From Plasmopara viticola (lineage: Eukaryota > Oomycota > Peronosporomycetes > Peronosporales > Peronosporaceae): 64,000 nt of DNA. Below the pieces are notes generated by a model. That model was not told where the DNA came from. It was given only the letters and a program-made list of their open reading frames with translations, and did not search any database. Positions 37,039-46,149 of this stretch are shown in pieces (the first letter of the stretch is position 1; each line of letters begins with the position of its first letter). The stretch is from the NCBI GenBank assembly GCA_001695595.3, contig MBPM02000013.1:1054001-1118000 (forward strand), in the 5' to 3' direction. The position numbers were made by a program, and so were the translations under genes.

Positions 37039-37677
37039 ATGCAAAACTTCTACGAGTCAATTCCAAAGACCAAGCTCAAGCGATTCCCCAAGAATCCTCA
37101 CTTTGAGCTGCCCTTTAGAATGGTTGTCGCGAGTCCAAGTGGATCAGGGAAGTCGAACACTGTTCTCTACATAATCGCCCTCCTAAGCAAATGTTTCCCA
37201 CGAATAGTCATTTGTACAAAGACCAATGAGACGCTGTATGATCACCTAAAAGATACTATCGACAATGTCCAGGTGATCGAAGAAGGAATGGTCCCAGCAA
37301 TGAGCGAATACGACTTTGAAACGAGCAAATTGATTATCTTTGATGAACTCGTGTTAGAACCAAAGAAAACTCAAGCTCAAATTGGACAATACTTTATAAG
37401 GGGAAGAAAATGTGGGTTCAGTATGATTTACATAAGTCAATCGTATTTTGAAATTCCGAAGACTATTAGAATAAATAGCCAATATGTGATACTCGGCCGC
37501 AATTTAACGAGCCGCGACCTTGGTATTATCTGTCGCGACTTCCCAACTGATATTCCGATCAAAACATTTATTGATCTCTACAAACGCACTACGTCAGAGA
37601 AGATGACTACCATGCTAATGGATATCACTGATAGAAAAATATATCGCAATGTCATCGAGTATGTTTGCGACTTGTAA
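37039..37677 (+). CDS. FtsK/HerA-type genome packaging ATPase (A32-like)
   Basis: Intact 212-residue packaging ATPase that would pump genomic DNA into preformed capsids. Walker A is ASPSGSGKS at 31-39 with Lys38. Walker B is KLIIFDELV at 97-105 with Asp102-Glu103. A sensor-like SQS follows at 133-135 (YISQSYFEIP), as in the A32/PLV ATPases. The length agrees with PLV and virophage packaging ATPases. A TATACTATAAG element lies directly before the ATG in the 21 bp divergent spacer to the fibre gene. The gene converges on the minor capsid gene, and a hairpin lies between their stops. Confidence 0.92.
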   Translation: MQNFYESIPKTKLKRFPKNPHFELPFRMVVASPSGSGKSNTVLYIIALLSKCFPRIVICTKTNETLYDHLKDTIDNVQVIEEGMVPAMSEYDFETSKLIIFDELVLEPKKTQAQIGQYFIRGRKCGFSMIYISQSYFEIPKTIRINSQYVILGRNLTSRDLGIICRDFPTDIPIKTFIDLYKRTTSEKMTTMLMDITDRKIYRNVIEYVCDL

Positions 37678-37700
37678 AAAAAGAAGTTAGTACATTAGTC

Positions 37701-37716
37701 AGTGAAATTATTCACT
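37701..37716. terminator. hairpin between convergent ATPase and minor capsid genes
   Basis: AGTGAA, four-base loop ATTA, TTCACT forms a perfect 6 bp stem between the two convergent stop codons; the minor capsid TAA lies inside it. A small palindrome shared by two converging transcripts could mark 3' end formation, as known for mimivirus-type hairpins. Function is inferred. Confidence 0.4.
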
Positions 37717-38548
37717 ACTACCTTTTTTTGGTCGAATCAACAAACGAATACATACGTTGTTATCAATGATACCAAGCGGGATCATGTTCTGATCTAGAAA
37801 CTACAAAGTCAATTCCGAATTAGTACCCTGCATTGGGCAGTAGGCTAATCCTTGTCCCTGTGAGGTGGTTATGAGTCCCCCATACTCAACCCCAGCAGAA
37901 GTAAATGTGTGTAGCACTTGATTATTATTCGCGATTGGATTGTAAAGATTTGAACAAGTGATCACGACAGCAGCTGTCGGATCTATCTGAGGCACCAAGT
38001 TGCTATTAATTGCATAAACACTAGTTGTTTGAGCGGCATGATATGTAGCTGGGCTGAATCCAATGATAGAAACGAACGCAGAATTATCTACTTGGAGCTG
38101 AGGCGTGTATGCAGTAGCTGGCATCGTTGGAAATTCGCTAGCAGCAGTGTATCCCGTGATATTCTTGACTGGTTGCATACTAAACTGCAAGGCATAACTC
38201 GATGGGTTCTCAGCGCATGAAATGAAATAGTAGTTTGTTCCAGTCGTATTGTTGGTCAAATAGAGATTGTTTTGGATTGACCAATATTGGAGGTAGTTAT
38301 TGATGTCGCTTGCCGAGTATGTGCCATCAGGGAGCGTAATCGTGTATGTCGTCATAGTAGAAGCAGTTGGCCATATGATCTAAATGAGTTGTTTTGACGC
38401 TGAGCAGTAATTGCTCGCCAGGAGTAGTAGATGGATATTGATCCTAGTGCAATTTCATACTGATTGAAGTCGATAGGCTGCGAGAATCGATATCGGAACT
38501 GGTGAGTAGCCACTTGGTTGTTTAGATTTAACAGAATTAGAAGCTCAT
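37708..38548 (-). pseudogene. PLV penton-like minor capsid protein, one frameshift and one in-frame TAG
   Basis: About 280 residues in total, the usual size for PLV and virophage penton proteins that fill the five-fold vertices. The N-terminal segment (FRYRFSQPIDFNQYEIALGS, then ISIYYSW) and the TLPDGTYSASDINNYLQYW block are signatures of the family. The C-terminal block FLDQNMIPLGIIDNNV is typical too. The frame shifts near 38375, consistent with a single lost base. An in-frame TAG (37801-37803) separates ELTL from FLDQN, where the family usually continues unbroken. The true end would be TAA 37708-37710. The best start is ATG 38548, just after a TATATAC element shared with the divergent gene at 38586; it needs one more base change to enter the main frame. 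The alternative start is ATG 38591. Confidence 0.8.
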
Positions 38549-38585
38549 TTTTTCTACTTGTATATACTATCCAAAAGAAAGAAAA

Positions 38586-38858
38586 ATGCATCGACGAAAG
38601 AGAATTCGACGACAATTAATGCCTCAGGCAATGGAGATCGACGGATCAGGCGAGGTGGATCACTCGAAACCTGTAGCGCCATCCGGAAACGACTACGGTT
38701 CGACGAATATTAAAACACTGTCCAATCAGCTCCAAAAGATCAGTGTTAGCCATCTGGCGAAGGAACAAAAAAAGAAGAAGAAACGTCGTTATATCGATAC
38801 GTCAGCACTATTGAATTTCAATAGATCTAAGAGATCTAAAGCTTCATCAGACGCTTGA
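38586..38858 (+). CDS. PLV small basic protein, 90 aa
   Basis: Lys/Arg-rich protein beginning MHRRKRIRRQ and holding a KEQKKKKKRR stretch, a likely nuclear-localisation or DNA-binding tract. No family recognised. It could be a core protein condensing packaged DNA. It diverges from the minor capsid gene behind a shared TATA element. Its last codons overlap the convergent 38836-39285 gene by about 23 bp. Confidence 0.55.
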   Translation: MHRRKRIRRQLMPQAMEIDGSGEVDHSKPVAPSGNDYGSTNIKTLSNQLQKISVSHLAKEQKKKKKRRYIDTSALLNFNRSKRSKASSDA

Positions 38859-39285
38859 ATTGGCTGTAGTAAGATGCCGAAAATACATTTCTTTCGTAAA
38901 ATTTATCAAGAATCGACTTCATTTCCGCTTTTATTAATGGGGAGTCATCACCAATGTTTTTTGCTCCTTCAAGCATCTTCAAGCGTTTTACTAATCCATC
39001 AAAAAGTTGATTGTATGAACTATCAAACTGCTTTGAAGTAATCTTACATTTATTTAGGCAATACCGCATGAAATCTTGCTCATGCTCGTCGAGTTGGTCA
39101 AACAACGCCTTATCGTATTGCCTATCTTCTCTAATCAGCCACCATAGATCTACAAACGCATGAGATACAAGCATTGTTTTGATATTTACTCTGGATTTGT
39201 CGCTTCTTAAGCAAGCTTGAAGTCCATGGAATTCCACATGGAATGGACCAGCTTTGCGATATGTTCTCTTCTGTTTTTGCTCCAT
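38836..39285 (-). CDS. PLV hypothetical helical protein, 149 aa
   Basis: An intact frame from ATG 39285 (MEQKQKRTYRKAGPFHVEFH). The open frame extends upstream into the recombinase gene, but this ATG follows the recombinase stop by 28 nt and is preferred. The sequence is charged and predicted to be all helical, with a GDDSPLIKAEMKSILDKFYE segment near the end. I recognise no named family. It lies downstream of the recombinase in the same direction. Stop TAG. Confidence 0.55.
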   Translation of the reverse strand: MEQKQKRTYRKAGPFHVEFHGLQACLRSDKSRVNIKTMLVSHAFVDLWWLIREDRQYDKALFDQLDEHEQDFMRYCLNKCKITSKQFDSSYNQLFDGLVKRLKMLEGAKNIGDDSPLIKAEMKSILDKFYERNVFSASYYSQFKRLMKL

Positions 39286-39313
39286 GATCGCTTTGTATGT
39301 TATATCAAATAAA

Positions 39314-40621
39314 TTATTTCTCAAAGATGTCAATCTCAAGCGTCTTGTCGCTACCAGTAGGTGTGAAGGCACCATGGAATATGCGCTCCCGACGGTCTTT
39401 AGGTCTGCTTACAGGCATTGCAGTGGGTTTTGCAGGAGGAGGTGCAGTGGGCTTTGCAGGAGGCTCGGGTGCGTGATCGTATGAATCGTCAGGTTCAAAT
39501 GATACTTCGGAAGCATTTGCTCGGTTGGCAATCTTGTTGTAGCTCGTGTTAGCTGCTATAGTGCTGTGAAGTAGTTTGGAATGCAGATCGTTCTTCTCGC
39601 GATTGGTAAGTTTAGCGTACGCTGGCGATTGAATCAAATGAGACTCAGCAATGTGCCGGATCATATTCATTGACATTGGCTTTCCATTGTACTTCATGAA
39701 GAGCTTCGATAGCACTTGACTAAAGCTATTGCCTGAATTTGTGTAATCGTACTCACCTGGCTGTCGATTGAAAATCCGCCATAGTAGATTAGTAGGAGGC
39801 TCTCCAACTGTATTAGTCAAGAATTCGAGATATGACTTAATCAAGTTCATCGTTGTATTATCCAATTAAATCGTTTGTGGTCCCATCAGACGAACATTTT
39901 TTAAATCGTTTAGGTGTAATATGTTCCCTTCGAGATAATTTGCACCTTCTTCTGGAGTGAGAAGAACGCTCGGCCACACTAAACGAAGTGGATAATGCAC
40001 GTTCAACCATAGTGTGATGTAATCAAACACAATCTTTAAGTACTCAGTCCTCTTAGCTTTAGCCAGCTCCTCAAACTCGGATCGAGATAGAAATACTTTG
40101 CCGTACGTTTCGGTGAGCACCTTATGGGCTAAACCAGGAACGGACATCAGCTCTTCATAGCTTATGTACTTCTTCTCTTCTTCTGGCGTTAGTTCGTTGT
40201 CCAGCTTTGCAGCTTTGTTTTGCTTACTCAGTTCCTTTCGGATCGCATTGTAATATCCGAATGCATCACGAAATCTGTTCTTGACCATTTTACACATGGT
40301 GTTCAGTGTTAGTATAAGACTCTTTTTACTTGTATAGATGCTCATCAGAAGGACAATGATACTCGAGTTCTGAACCTTAAACGTCTTTTGAAACGAAGCA
40401 TCGTCGTATTTGTTTGGATACTGGATATTGGAGATGAACTCATTTGGGGACCATTGCTGTTTCGCAACGCCGGCCTTGTAAAGCTTGATCAGTTGTCTGG
40501 TGTATAGATTTACCGTAGTGTCTGACAAATTATCATATTCGCTTCCCATTCTGATATCACGAGTAATATTATTTTTAATTTCATCCAGACTGAGTGTTTT
40601 AGATTTATTAACCTTCGACAT
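39314..40621 (-). pseudogene. tyrosine recombinase/integrase, interrupted by in-frame TAA
   Basis: 435 codons in one frame, with TAA at codon 252 (39866-39868). The N-terminal part is a helical core-binding domain with a box I Arg candidate at 213 (HYPLRLVWP). After the stop the C-terminal catalytic part carries Arg322-His323 (MNMIRHIAESH), His352 (LLHSTIAANTSY) and the nucleophile Tyr361, in the order and spacing of tyrosine recombinases. A proline/alanine-rich tail follows (PAKPTAPPPAKPTAMP). The enzyme would integrate the viral genome through a covalent 3'-phosphotyrosine intermediate. CAA to TAA by one transition would explain the break, since the catalytic domain reads on without loss. 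It starts 46 bp from the divergent 40668 gene. Confidence 0.82.
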
Positions 40622-40667
40622 TTTTGTCTCTCGCTCTGTATATAAGCAGCACCGATATTCAATTTAG
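40622..40667. promoter_or_regulatory. bidirectional promoter, recombinase / pX-like gene
   Basis: 46 bp between two divergent ATG codons, containing CTGTATATAAGC, a near-consensus TATA box about 35 nt before the rightward start. The layout repeats that at 31877-31934 and near 38560. Confidence 0.5.
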
Positions 40668-41138
40668 ATGTACAAGGAATTTGCTGTCGATTTGAGCCAC
40701 GCGCAGGCTGTTAAAGTCCTACATGGCAAACCCGTGCGCTTGAGTCATGCTCAATTGAACAGAGGCCACACACATTATTTCCATCCTGAAAACTACAAGA
40801 AGTTGGTAAAGGCATACGAAGCGGGCAAAGGGACAACATCACATATGTCTCATGGCGAAGTATTGCGAACTCATCAATCGGGACTTAGTGGTAGTGGGTT
40901 TTGGGGAGATCTGTGGAATGGAATCAAATCTACTGCGAAGAGCATTGGTGGATTTCTCAAAGATAATTGGAGACCTATTGTAGGAACCGCACTCGACAAG
41001 ATTGCTGATCTCGCTGGCCCAGAAACCGGTGGTTTTAGCCACGAAATTCGAAAGGGGGTACGACAATTTGCAGGAGTAGGGATGGCACCTCCTATGACTC
41101 GTCGTCGAATGAAAGGTGGAAGTTTTCGACTTGGATAA
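40668..41138 (+). CDS. PLV pX/pVI-like minor virion protein
   Basis: Intact 156-residue protein. The first part (KVLHGKPVRLSHAQL, then HTHYFHPENYKKLVKA) resembles the basic 'GKPVR...HPE' domain found beside capsid genes in PLVs, adintoviruses and related elements. Next comes a Gly-Ser-rich SGLSGSGFWGDLWNGI segment and an amphipathic helix (STAKSIGGFLKDNW), reminiscent of the membrane-active helix of adenovirus protein VI. The C-terminus is Arg/Met/Gly-rich (MTRRRMKGGSFR), like core protein pX, and is a plausible target of the element's own protease. It would sit beneath the capsid shell. Family assignment is from pattern memory. Confidence 0.65.
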   Translation: MYKEFAVDLSHAQAVKVLHGKPVRLSHAQLNRGHTHYFHPENYKKLVKAYEAGKGTTSHMSHGEVLRTHQSGLSGSGFWGDLWNGIKSTAKSIGGFLKDNWRPIVGTALDKIADLAGPETGGFSHEIRKGVRQFAGVGMAPPMTRRRMKGGSFRLG

Positions 41139-41201
41139 CTTTAGTTATGTTTGATCTTGAAATATAAATGCTATAAAATATAAGTATAACAAAAGTCATT
41201 C

Positions 41202-41716
41202 ATGATCGGTTAAGTTTATAAAATCGTCTGTAGTCAAAGCGACATTTGCTACGTTGGTAGCACGTTTAATCAACTCAAGCATCGTATGAGTGGGCATCGG
41301 TCTCATTTTAAGCGTTGGGATGACGGGAAACCATCCGGTGAAATTGCAATTTATCCATACTTCCGAAAGTATGGTCCGTATGAGTTTAAGATTATGTTGA
41401 TCAAGCAGTATGAGGTTGCTGATAGAAATCAGCTGCGCGCCTACGAAACGTTATGGATCAACAAATTCAAGATACTTGTGTGAATAAGGTACCTCCATTT
41501 GGGCTGCTGAAAAAGCAAAAGCAAAAAGTAAATACAAAGAAATATTGGGAAGCCAACAAAGAAGTGCTTAATGAGAGAAACAAGACATACAATGAACTCA
41601 ACAAGGAGAGACTTGTCGCGAAGATTACCTGTTATTGCGGTGGTCATTACCAATATAGAGGCAGAACATATCACTTCAAATTTCAAAAGCATATCAGATG
41701 GGCTGAAGCGCAGTAG
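41202..41716 (+). pseudogene. GIY-YIG endonuclease-like protein, in-frame TAA and one frameshift
   Basis: About 171 residues. The frame begins ATG ATC GGT TAA and continues as VYKIVCSQSDICYVGST, where VYK and CYVGST are the GIY and YIG motifs of the nuclease fold. Conserved Arg/His positions follow (HRMSGHRSHF), then ETLWINKF. A one-base shift near 41475 moves the frame to CVNKVPPFGLLKK and a C-terminal CYCGGHYQY...HFKFQKH segment, a possible zinc-binding end. These proteins cut one DNA strand and are common in giant viruses and PLVs, often as homing-type nucleases. The TAA (41211-41213) at codon 4 could be avoided by starting at ATG 41286, but that would remove the catalytic motifs. Confidence 0.7.
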
Positions 41717-41761
41717 CAATCAATGTCTAGCAGATAATTTTTTTGCACAATTGATCAATGA

Positions 41762-44301
41762 TTACTCATCATCATCAAACAAATCAGTCCGACGAGTGTA
41801 TTTGATAATCGTTTCTTTGAGACCATTAACCGATAGATCATAACCTCTTTGACGAACTTAATGGACTTGTTTCTTGTAGTTAGGCCCTAGGGCTTTAGAT
41901 ATCGTCTTTGCGAATCGATCTCGCGTGTATAACGATGCATCCTTGGCCTCTTCAATCATCCATTTAGTGAATTTTGATAGCATGTCATCAATCGATACAA
42001 ATTCTGACGTATCAGGCGTTTTGTTATGCTGGCTTTCCTGGAAAATGCTGTTGCTGGTCCCATTAGCCACACATTCGATAAACCATTGTACAGGCTTCTC
42101 AATAGCCGACTTCTGCATATCAGACTTTTCTTTGGTCATTGGCGCGTCGTTCTGAGGATGGAATCCATTTAAGTCCATATTTATAAGATAATGATACAAA
42201 TGAATACCTTTATCAGTATTATCAAACTCGTCAATCATCGCCTTAAAGTATGCTTTATCGCCGAGACGATCACTTCTACACAGCAAATAGAGAAATCGAC
42301 GCATTTGTTTTGACGCTTTCACGCTGTACGAATTGTTGGATGCAATAAAGAGATTATTACAGTCCCTGACTCGATAAGGGTCGATGCCTTTTTTCTCAAT
42401 CATACAAGTCGGCTCGGTGATGCAGTCTTTAAGTTCGTCTTGGTCTTCATGTGAGGATTGCTTGACATTGGCTGCTTCGTTCAAAACGGTCAATATCTTA
42501 TGCTCGCGTGCCGAGTTGAAGCGACCAGTCAAAATTTTCATCTTTGGCGTCTCGAGACAGTAGCGAGTCCCGATGACATGATTTTTCAGAATCTCAAACG
42601 CAATATTCTTACCGCAACCTTCCTCCCCCTCAAGAACGACACAAGCTCCTGACTTTTCATACGGACGTTGAACATACCAAGCAAATAACTTCATGATGTG
42701 ATTAGTCAAATCATCACGACCTCCACACCAAATGTGTTTGATATGATCTTCAAAGAGTTTAAACTTTGATTGATCGACAATAAAGTTAGGATCGTAGGTA
42801 TGAACGAATCCGTTGAATTTGTTAAATACTTCATTGGAGTTCCAATCAAACGTGTTCAATTGAGTGTCGCAGGATCCTGTTTTTGCGTTGTACGGCATAA
42901 AATCAACTTTACCAAACGTGATATCATCTCTATAATGGAGAATTACTTCCGACAGCGACAACGTAATGATGCTATCGGTGTCAAATTCTGTGTTATCAGT
43001 CTCAATAAGTCCATTATCATCTAGTTCAATCGCATTGTTAATATCGAACCACATATTGAATTGATTTATACGGGGGATAACTATGTAATCGATATCTCCG
43101 AAAGCATCTCGATTCTTAGTCAAGTAGTGTCCATTCCCCCCTTGCAAAATGTAAGCAATGTTGTTTTTGATAAACTTGTAGAGTCTTTCCATTGTGATGA
43201 CTTCTTTCTTCAGACTGATAACATTAAGATATGTCTCTGCGTTTTTACAATCGAAGATTGGCGGCAATTCTCCCTTTTCATAGTAGATATTAAACTTAGG
43301 ATAATAAGGAACAGTCAAGTCATCTTGTTTGTTTTGTCTTCGTCTTTGCCTTTTTTTTCTTTGAGTTCCTTTGGCTCATACTCTGCTTTCCATTGCTTGT
43401 ACCCTTCTGGATCAGTTCCACCAGCAATGGATTTGATTTGAGACTCAGATAGCTTCGGATGATATTTGGATGTTTCCCAATCATTGAATACTTTCAACGC
43501 CGCAGTTTCATCAAAGCGATCCGTCATTGTCTTCAAAATGCACAGATACGTCTTCCGCATCAACCGAAGATCGACGTGTTGCTTGCGATGTAGCATACCA
43601 GCCAAGTTCCAAGTATTGTTATTATCACTGAACCACGATCGCTTCATCATACAGCATAGTTTGCATAGACGACAGTCATAAAGGGCATTTTGCAAACAAT
43701 AATCAACTAGATTGAGCTTTTCATACAGACTCACGAAGGTTTCTTTGTCTTGATCCGATCTGAAGTCAAAACGCTTACGTCCTTTGACTAGCTCTCCTTT
43801 GCGGTCTAATAGTACTAATCGTGTCGGGTAACCTTTGGTGGCTAACGTGAGGTCTGGTGATTTAAGGCGAACATAGTCGATATCAGTTGCATCGGAGCAC
43901 CAAGCATCGACTAATTCAAAAAACGTAACAAAATCATTAGCAAAATCAATATTCAAGTAACATTCTTCCCATAATTGAGTCGAATTATTTAATTTCAAAT
44001 CCGAACTTTGATCATCCTCATATACAACGCCTTCCGCGATCGCCGGTTCGACAATCGACTGATCCAATTCTGGAACTTTGCTTACTTCGACATTCGAGAC
44101 CTCGACGGGCTAGATCTCCGATGGCGCTGGCGTATCAACAACTTCGGTATTAGCTGGAGTACTTACTCGTGGTGACCTTTCTTCTACTATACTGATCTCA
44201 AGATTATTTTGTTCAACTGCAATAATCTGATGTTTCCCGCATCGATCTTTGTTGCGAGCAAGCTTGCACTGTTCTCCGTTACTCTTGATAAAGTTACACA
44301 T
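41762..44301 (-). pseudogene. primase-superfamily 3 helicase, two in-frame stops and one frameshift
   Basis: About 846 codons from ATG 44301. An N-terminal Cys/His cluster (CNFIKSNGEQC...RCGKH) precedes a primase-like region of about 300 residues. The C-terminal half is a D5/SF3 helicase with Walker A GEEGCGKN (Asn replacing Ser/Thr), Walker B HKILTVLNEA, motif C NNLFIASNN and an Arg finger in KQMRRF. It would unwind and prime viral DNA. Interruptions: TAG at 44110-44112 (codon 64), a frameshift at an A8 run near 43350, and TAA at 41858-41860. After the TAA the frame continues as VRQRGYDLSVNGLKETIIKY to an acidic tail ending at TAA 41762-41764. A TATATAG element lies about 45 nt upstream of the start. 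Confidence 0.82.
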
Positions 44302-44350
44302 TTGTTATATTACTAAGGTTATGTTTTTTACATTCTATATATTCTTCGCT

Positions 44351-45866
44351 TAAGATCATAATTTTTTTATGATGTCGTCGGGAAACAATGTTTTACGATG
44401 TCACATTAGCGTGAGTCACATTATCGTGTGTCCAGGTGTGTATTTTTTTGTATCCATGGTTGAAAACAGGGGGTGTTGCATCGTCTGGTTGCGCTGAGAT
44501 GTCGAGCATTAAGTTGCTGTCCAGGTGAGTGGCCACGTGTGTCCAGCTTTGGTGTCCATCTTTCTTTTGATCAGAAGCAACTATATCAGTTCTAGATCAA
44601 TGTATGTTATTAGTGTCCAGGTGTCCAGCTTTTTTCTGTAATCTTATAGAAAATATTATAAAGAAAGGGGGGTAGGAGGGGGGTAGTAAAAAATAGTGTA
44701 AAAGTACAAATGGAATTTTTTTGGAGCTGGACATGGACACTTGGCCGTCCTTTATCTGAATTCATAACATCTGATGTGTTCTATAACTGATATCGTTGCT
44801 TCTGATACCGAGAATCGAGGTGGCCACCTTTTTCATCGGTACAAGACCGGTTTTCAACTGCGGTGGTTCCACATGAATTCATGAATCCGTGATTAATATT
44901 GTCCAATCAGATCATGAATTCATGGACTTCATTGCTGATGCTTTAGGACGAAGGTTTGCCACCGCTACCGCTCCAAGACAGGCCTGCACTCAATCGGAAG
45001 AATCAGGATACGTTACTCGATATTATAAGAGCTACATGTAGAAAAATTCGAGAATTCATGCATCATCTTGACGAATAGCGATCTTGTTGATGACGACTGC
45101 AAAAGCCAGCGGCTCTGTACGAAGATGTGCTCTGACAGCGGCGCCGGAGATAGCGACATAGTCAGCGACCGAGTCTGGTGCATGCGCAAATGCTTCACGG
45201 TACGCCAACTTGATTGCACGCTTGCATGGTCCGATATCTTGATAATGATCAAAGTAAAAGATCCATCTGTGGCATCCTTCTCCGGCGTCGCGACGTGCGT
45301 TGTTCCTCATATTATATGTTGCTATCGCGTCACAAACTGTAGCGACAGCAACCTGACCTCGCCAATTCGGATTGAAGCGGAGGACCAGAAAAGGATCTTC
45401 ATCAGTTCGATTGAGCTCTTTCTCAAGAACTTGGCGCTGCTCGTCACTCAATCCGATCAACGACTGCGTTAACTTCGCGGCATTTACAGGAAGAAAGTGC
45501 GGGTCCGATGCGCTGTTTCTTTCACTTGCGCAGGTGCCTGTTGCTTCGTTCTCATCGGGTTCTTGACGCATCTTCATGTAGTCAAGATCAAGCACGATTA
45601 GATAGGTGTTCCTCGCCATTTGCCGGCACCGAAATCATATGCGTCACCTCAGTCGTCGCCTTCTTCTTCTTGCTGCTTCTGTGCTTCTTCTTTCGTGCCA
45701 TTGCGGTGAATGACCAAGTGAATGGGAAAGGGAAACCAACTTGGAAAAGAACGTGTTGGATACACATGTTTGAATCCGCTCCTCGTCCGCTCTTCGTCCG
45801 CTCTTCCTTCGCATATAAGAGCAACGAGAGTACCCCTAGACACCCTCAGAGACAGCGATGATGTAC
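44351..45866 (-). repeat. PLV right terminal inverted repeat (1516 bp)
   Basis: Reverse complement of the left repeat, with the same gene, TGGACA cluster and outer sequence GCTGTCTCTGAGGGTGTC. A few substitutions and small indels separate the arms, for example CCGGTTTTGTATAAAAAAG on the left versus a three-base-longer version on the right. Confidence 0.93.
45056..45619 (-). CDS. PLV terminal-repeat protein, unknown function (right copy, shortened)
   Basis: Copy of the gene at 29710-30297. It is nearly identical, but a G-to-T change makes GCA TGA where the left copy has GCA GGA, so the protein ends eight residues early (187 versus 195). A few missense differences are present (for example GCHRWIFYFD versus ECHRWIFHFD). 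Function unknown. Confidence 0.6.
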   Translation of the reverse strand: MARNTYLIVLDLDYMKMRQEPDENEATGTCASERNSASDPHFLPVNAAKLTQSLIGLSDEQRQVLEKELNRTDEDPFLVLRFNPNWRGQVAVATVCDAIATYNMRNNARRDAGEGCHRWIFYFDHYQDIGPCKRAIKLAYREAFAHAPDSVADYVAISGAAVRAHLRTEPLAFAVVINKIAIRQDDA

Positions 45867-46149
45867 ATCCTTGTACAAAATGGTACATTTTGGGCGAATG
45901 AAAAGAAATATACCTACTTTTAAAATAAACGAAAAAATATATTAAAATGGAAAAATCATCCTTAAATCACAACTTTTCCATCAAAATGAAAAAATCCACC
46001 TACAAGGTAAAAAAACGAAAACGAACGAACGAAAAATTAACTCACTAAAGAAAATATACTCTTATGCTGCGCATTACTGGTGCATTGTTGTGTCCCACTT
46101 GACCACAGCTGCCGCATCGATATATACTTTTTGGCGCTTCAACTCCTTA

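Larger units (their letters stand above)
29463..45866. mobile_element. integrated Polinton-like virus (PLV), 16.4 kb
   Basis: The element is bounded by inverted repeats of about 1.5 kb, each starting GTACATCATCGCTGTC. Between them lie the hallmark genes of polinton-like viruses: adenovirus-type protease, major capsid, penton-like minor capsid, packaging ATPase, tyrosine recombinase, primase-SF3 helicase, GIY-YIG nuclease and a fibre. Size and gene set fit the PLV group (usually 14-25 kb) rather than full Mavericks/Polintons, because no protein-primed DNA polymerase B or RVE integrase was found. No clear target-site duplication flanks it, which suits recombinase-mediated entry. GTACATC occurs at the left end and again across the right end, but GTAC is part of the repeat itself. 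Several genes are broken by stops or frameshifts, so the copy is probably not functional as read. Confidence 0.9.

Noticed and set aside
32409..44112. A firm claim that the virus uses TAA/TAG as glutamine
   Set aside because: Several element genes end naturally at TAA or TAG and would otherwise run into non-coding DNA. The glutamine identity is inferred without an alignment, so it is kept as a hypothesis only.
29463..45866. A full Maverick/Polinton or a virophage
   Set aside because: No protein-primed polymerase B or RVE integrase was found, and the gene set with tyrosine recombinase, S74 fibre and large primase-helicase fits PLVs better. A distant virophage relation is not excluded.
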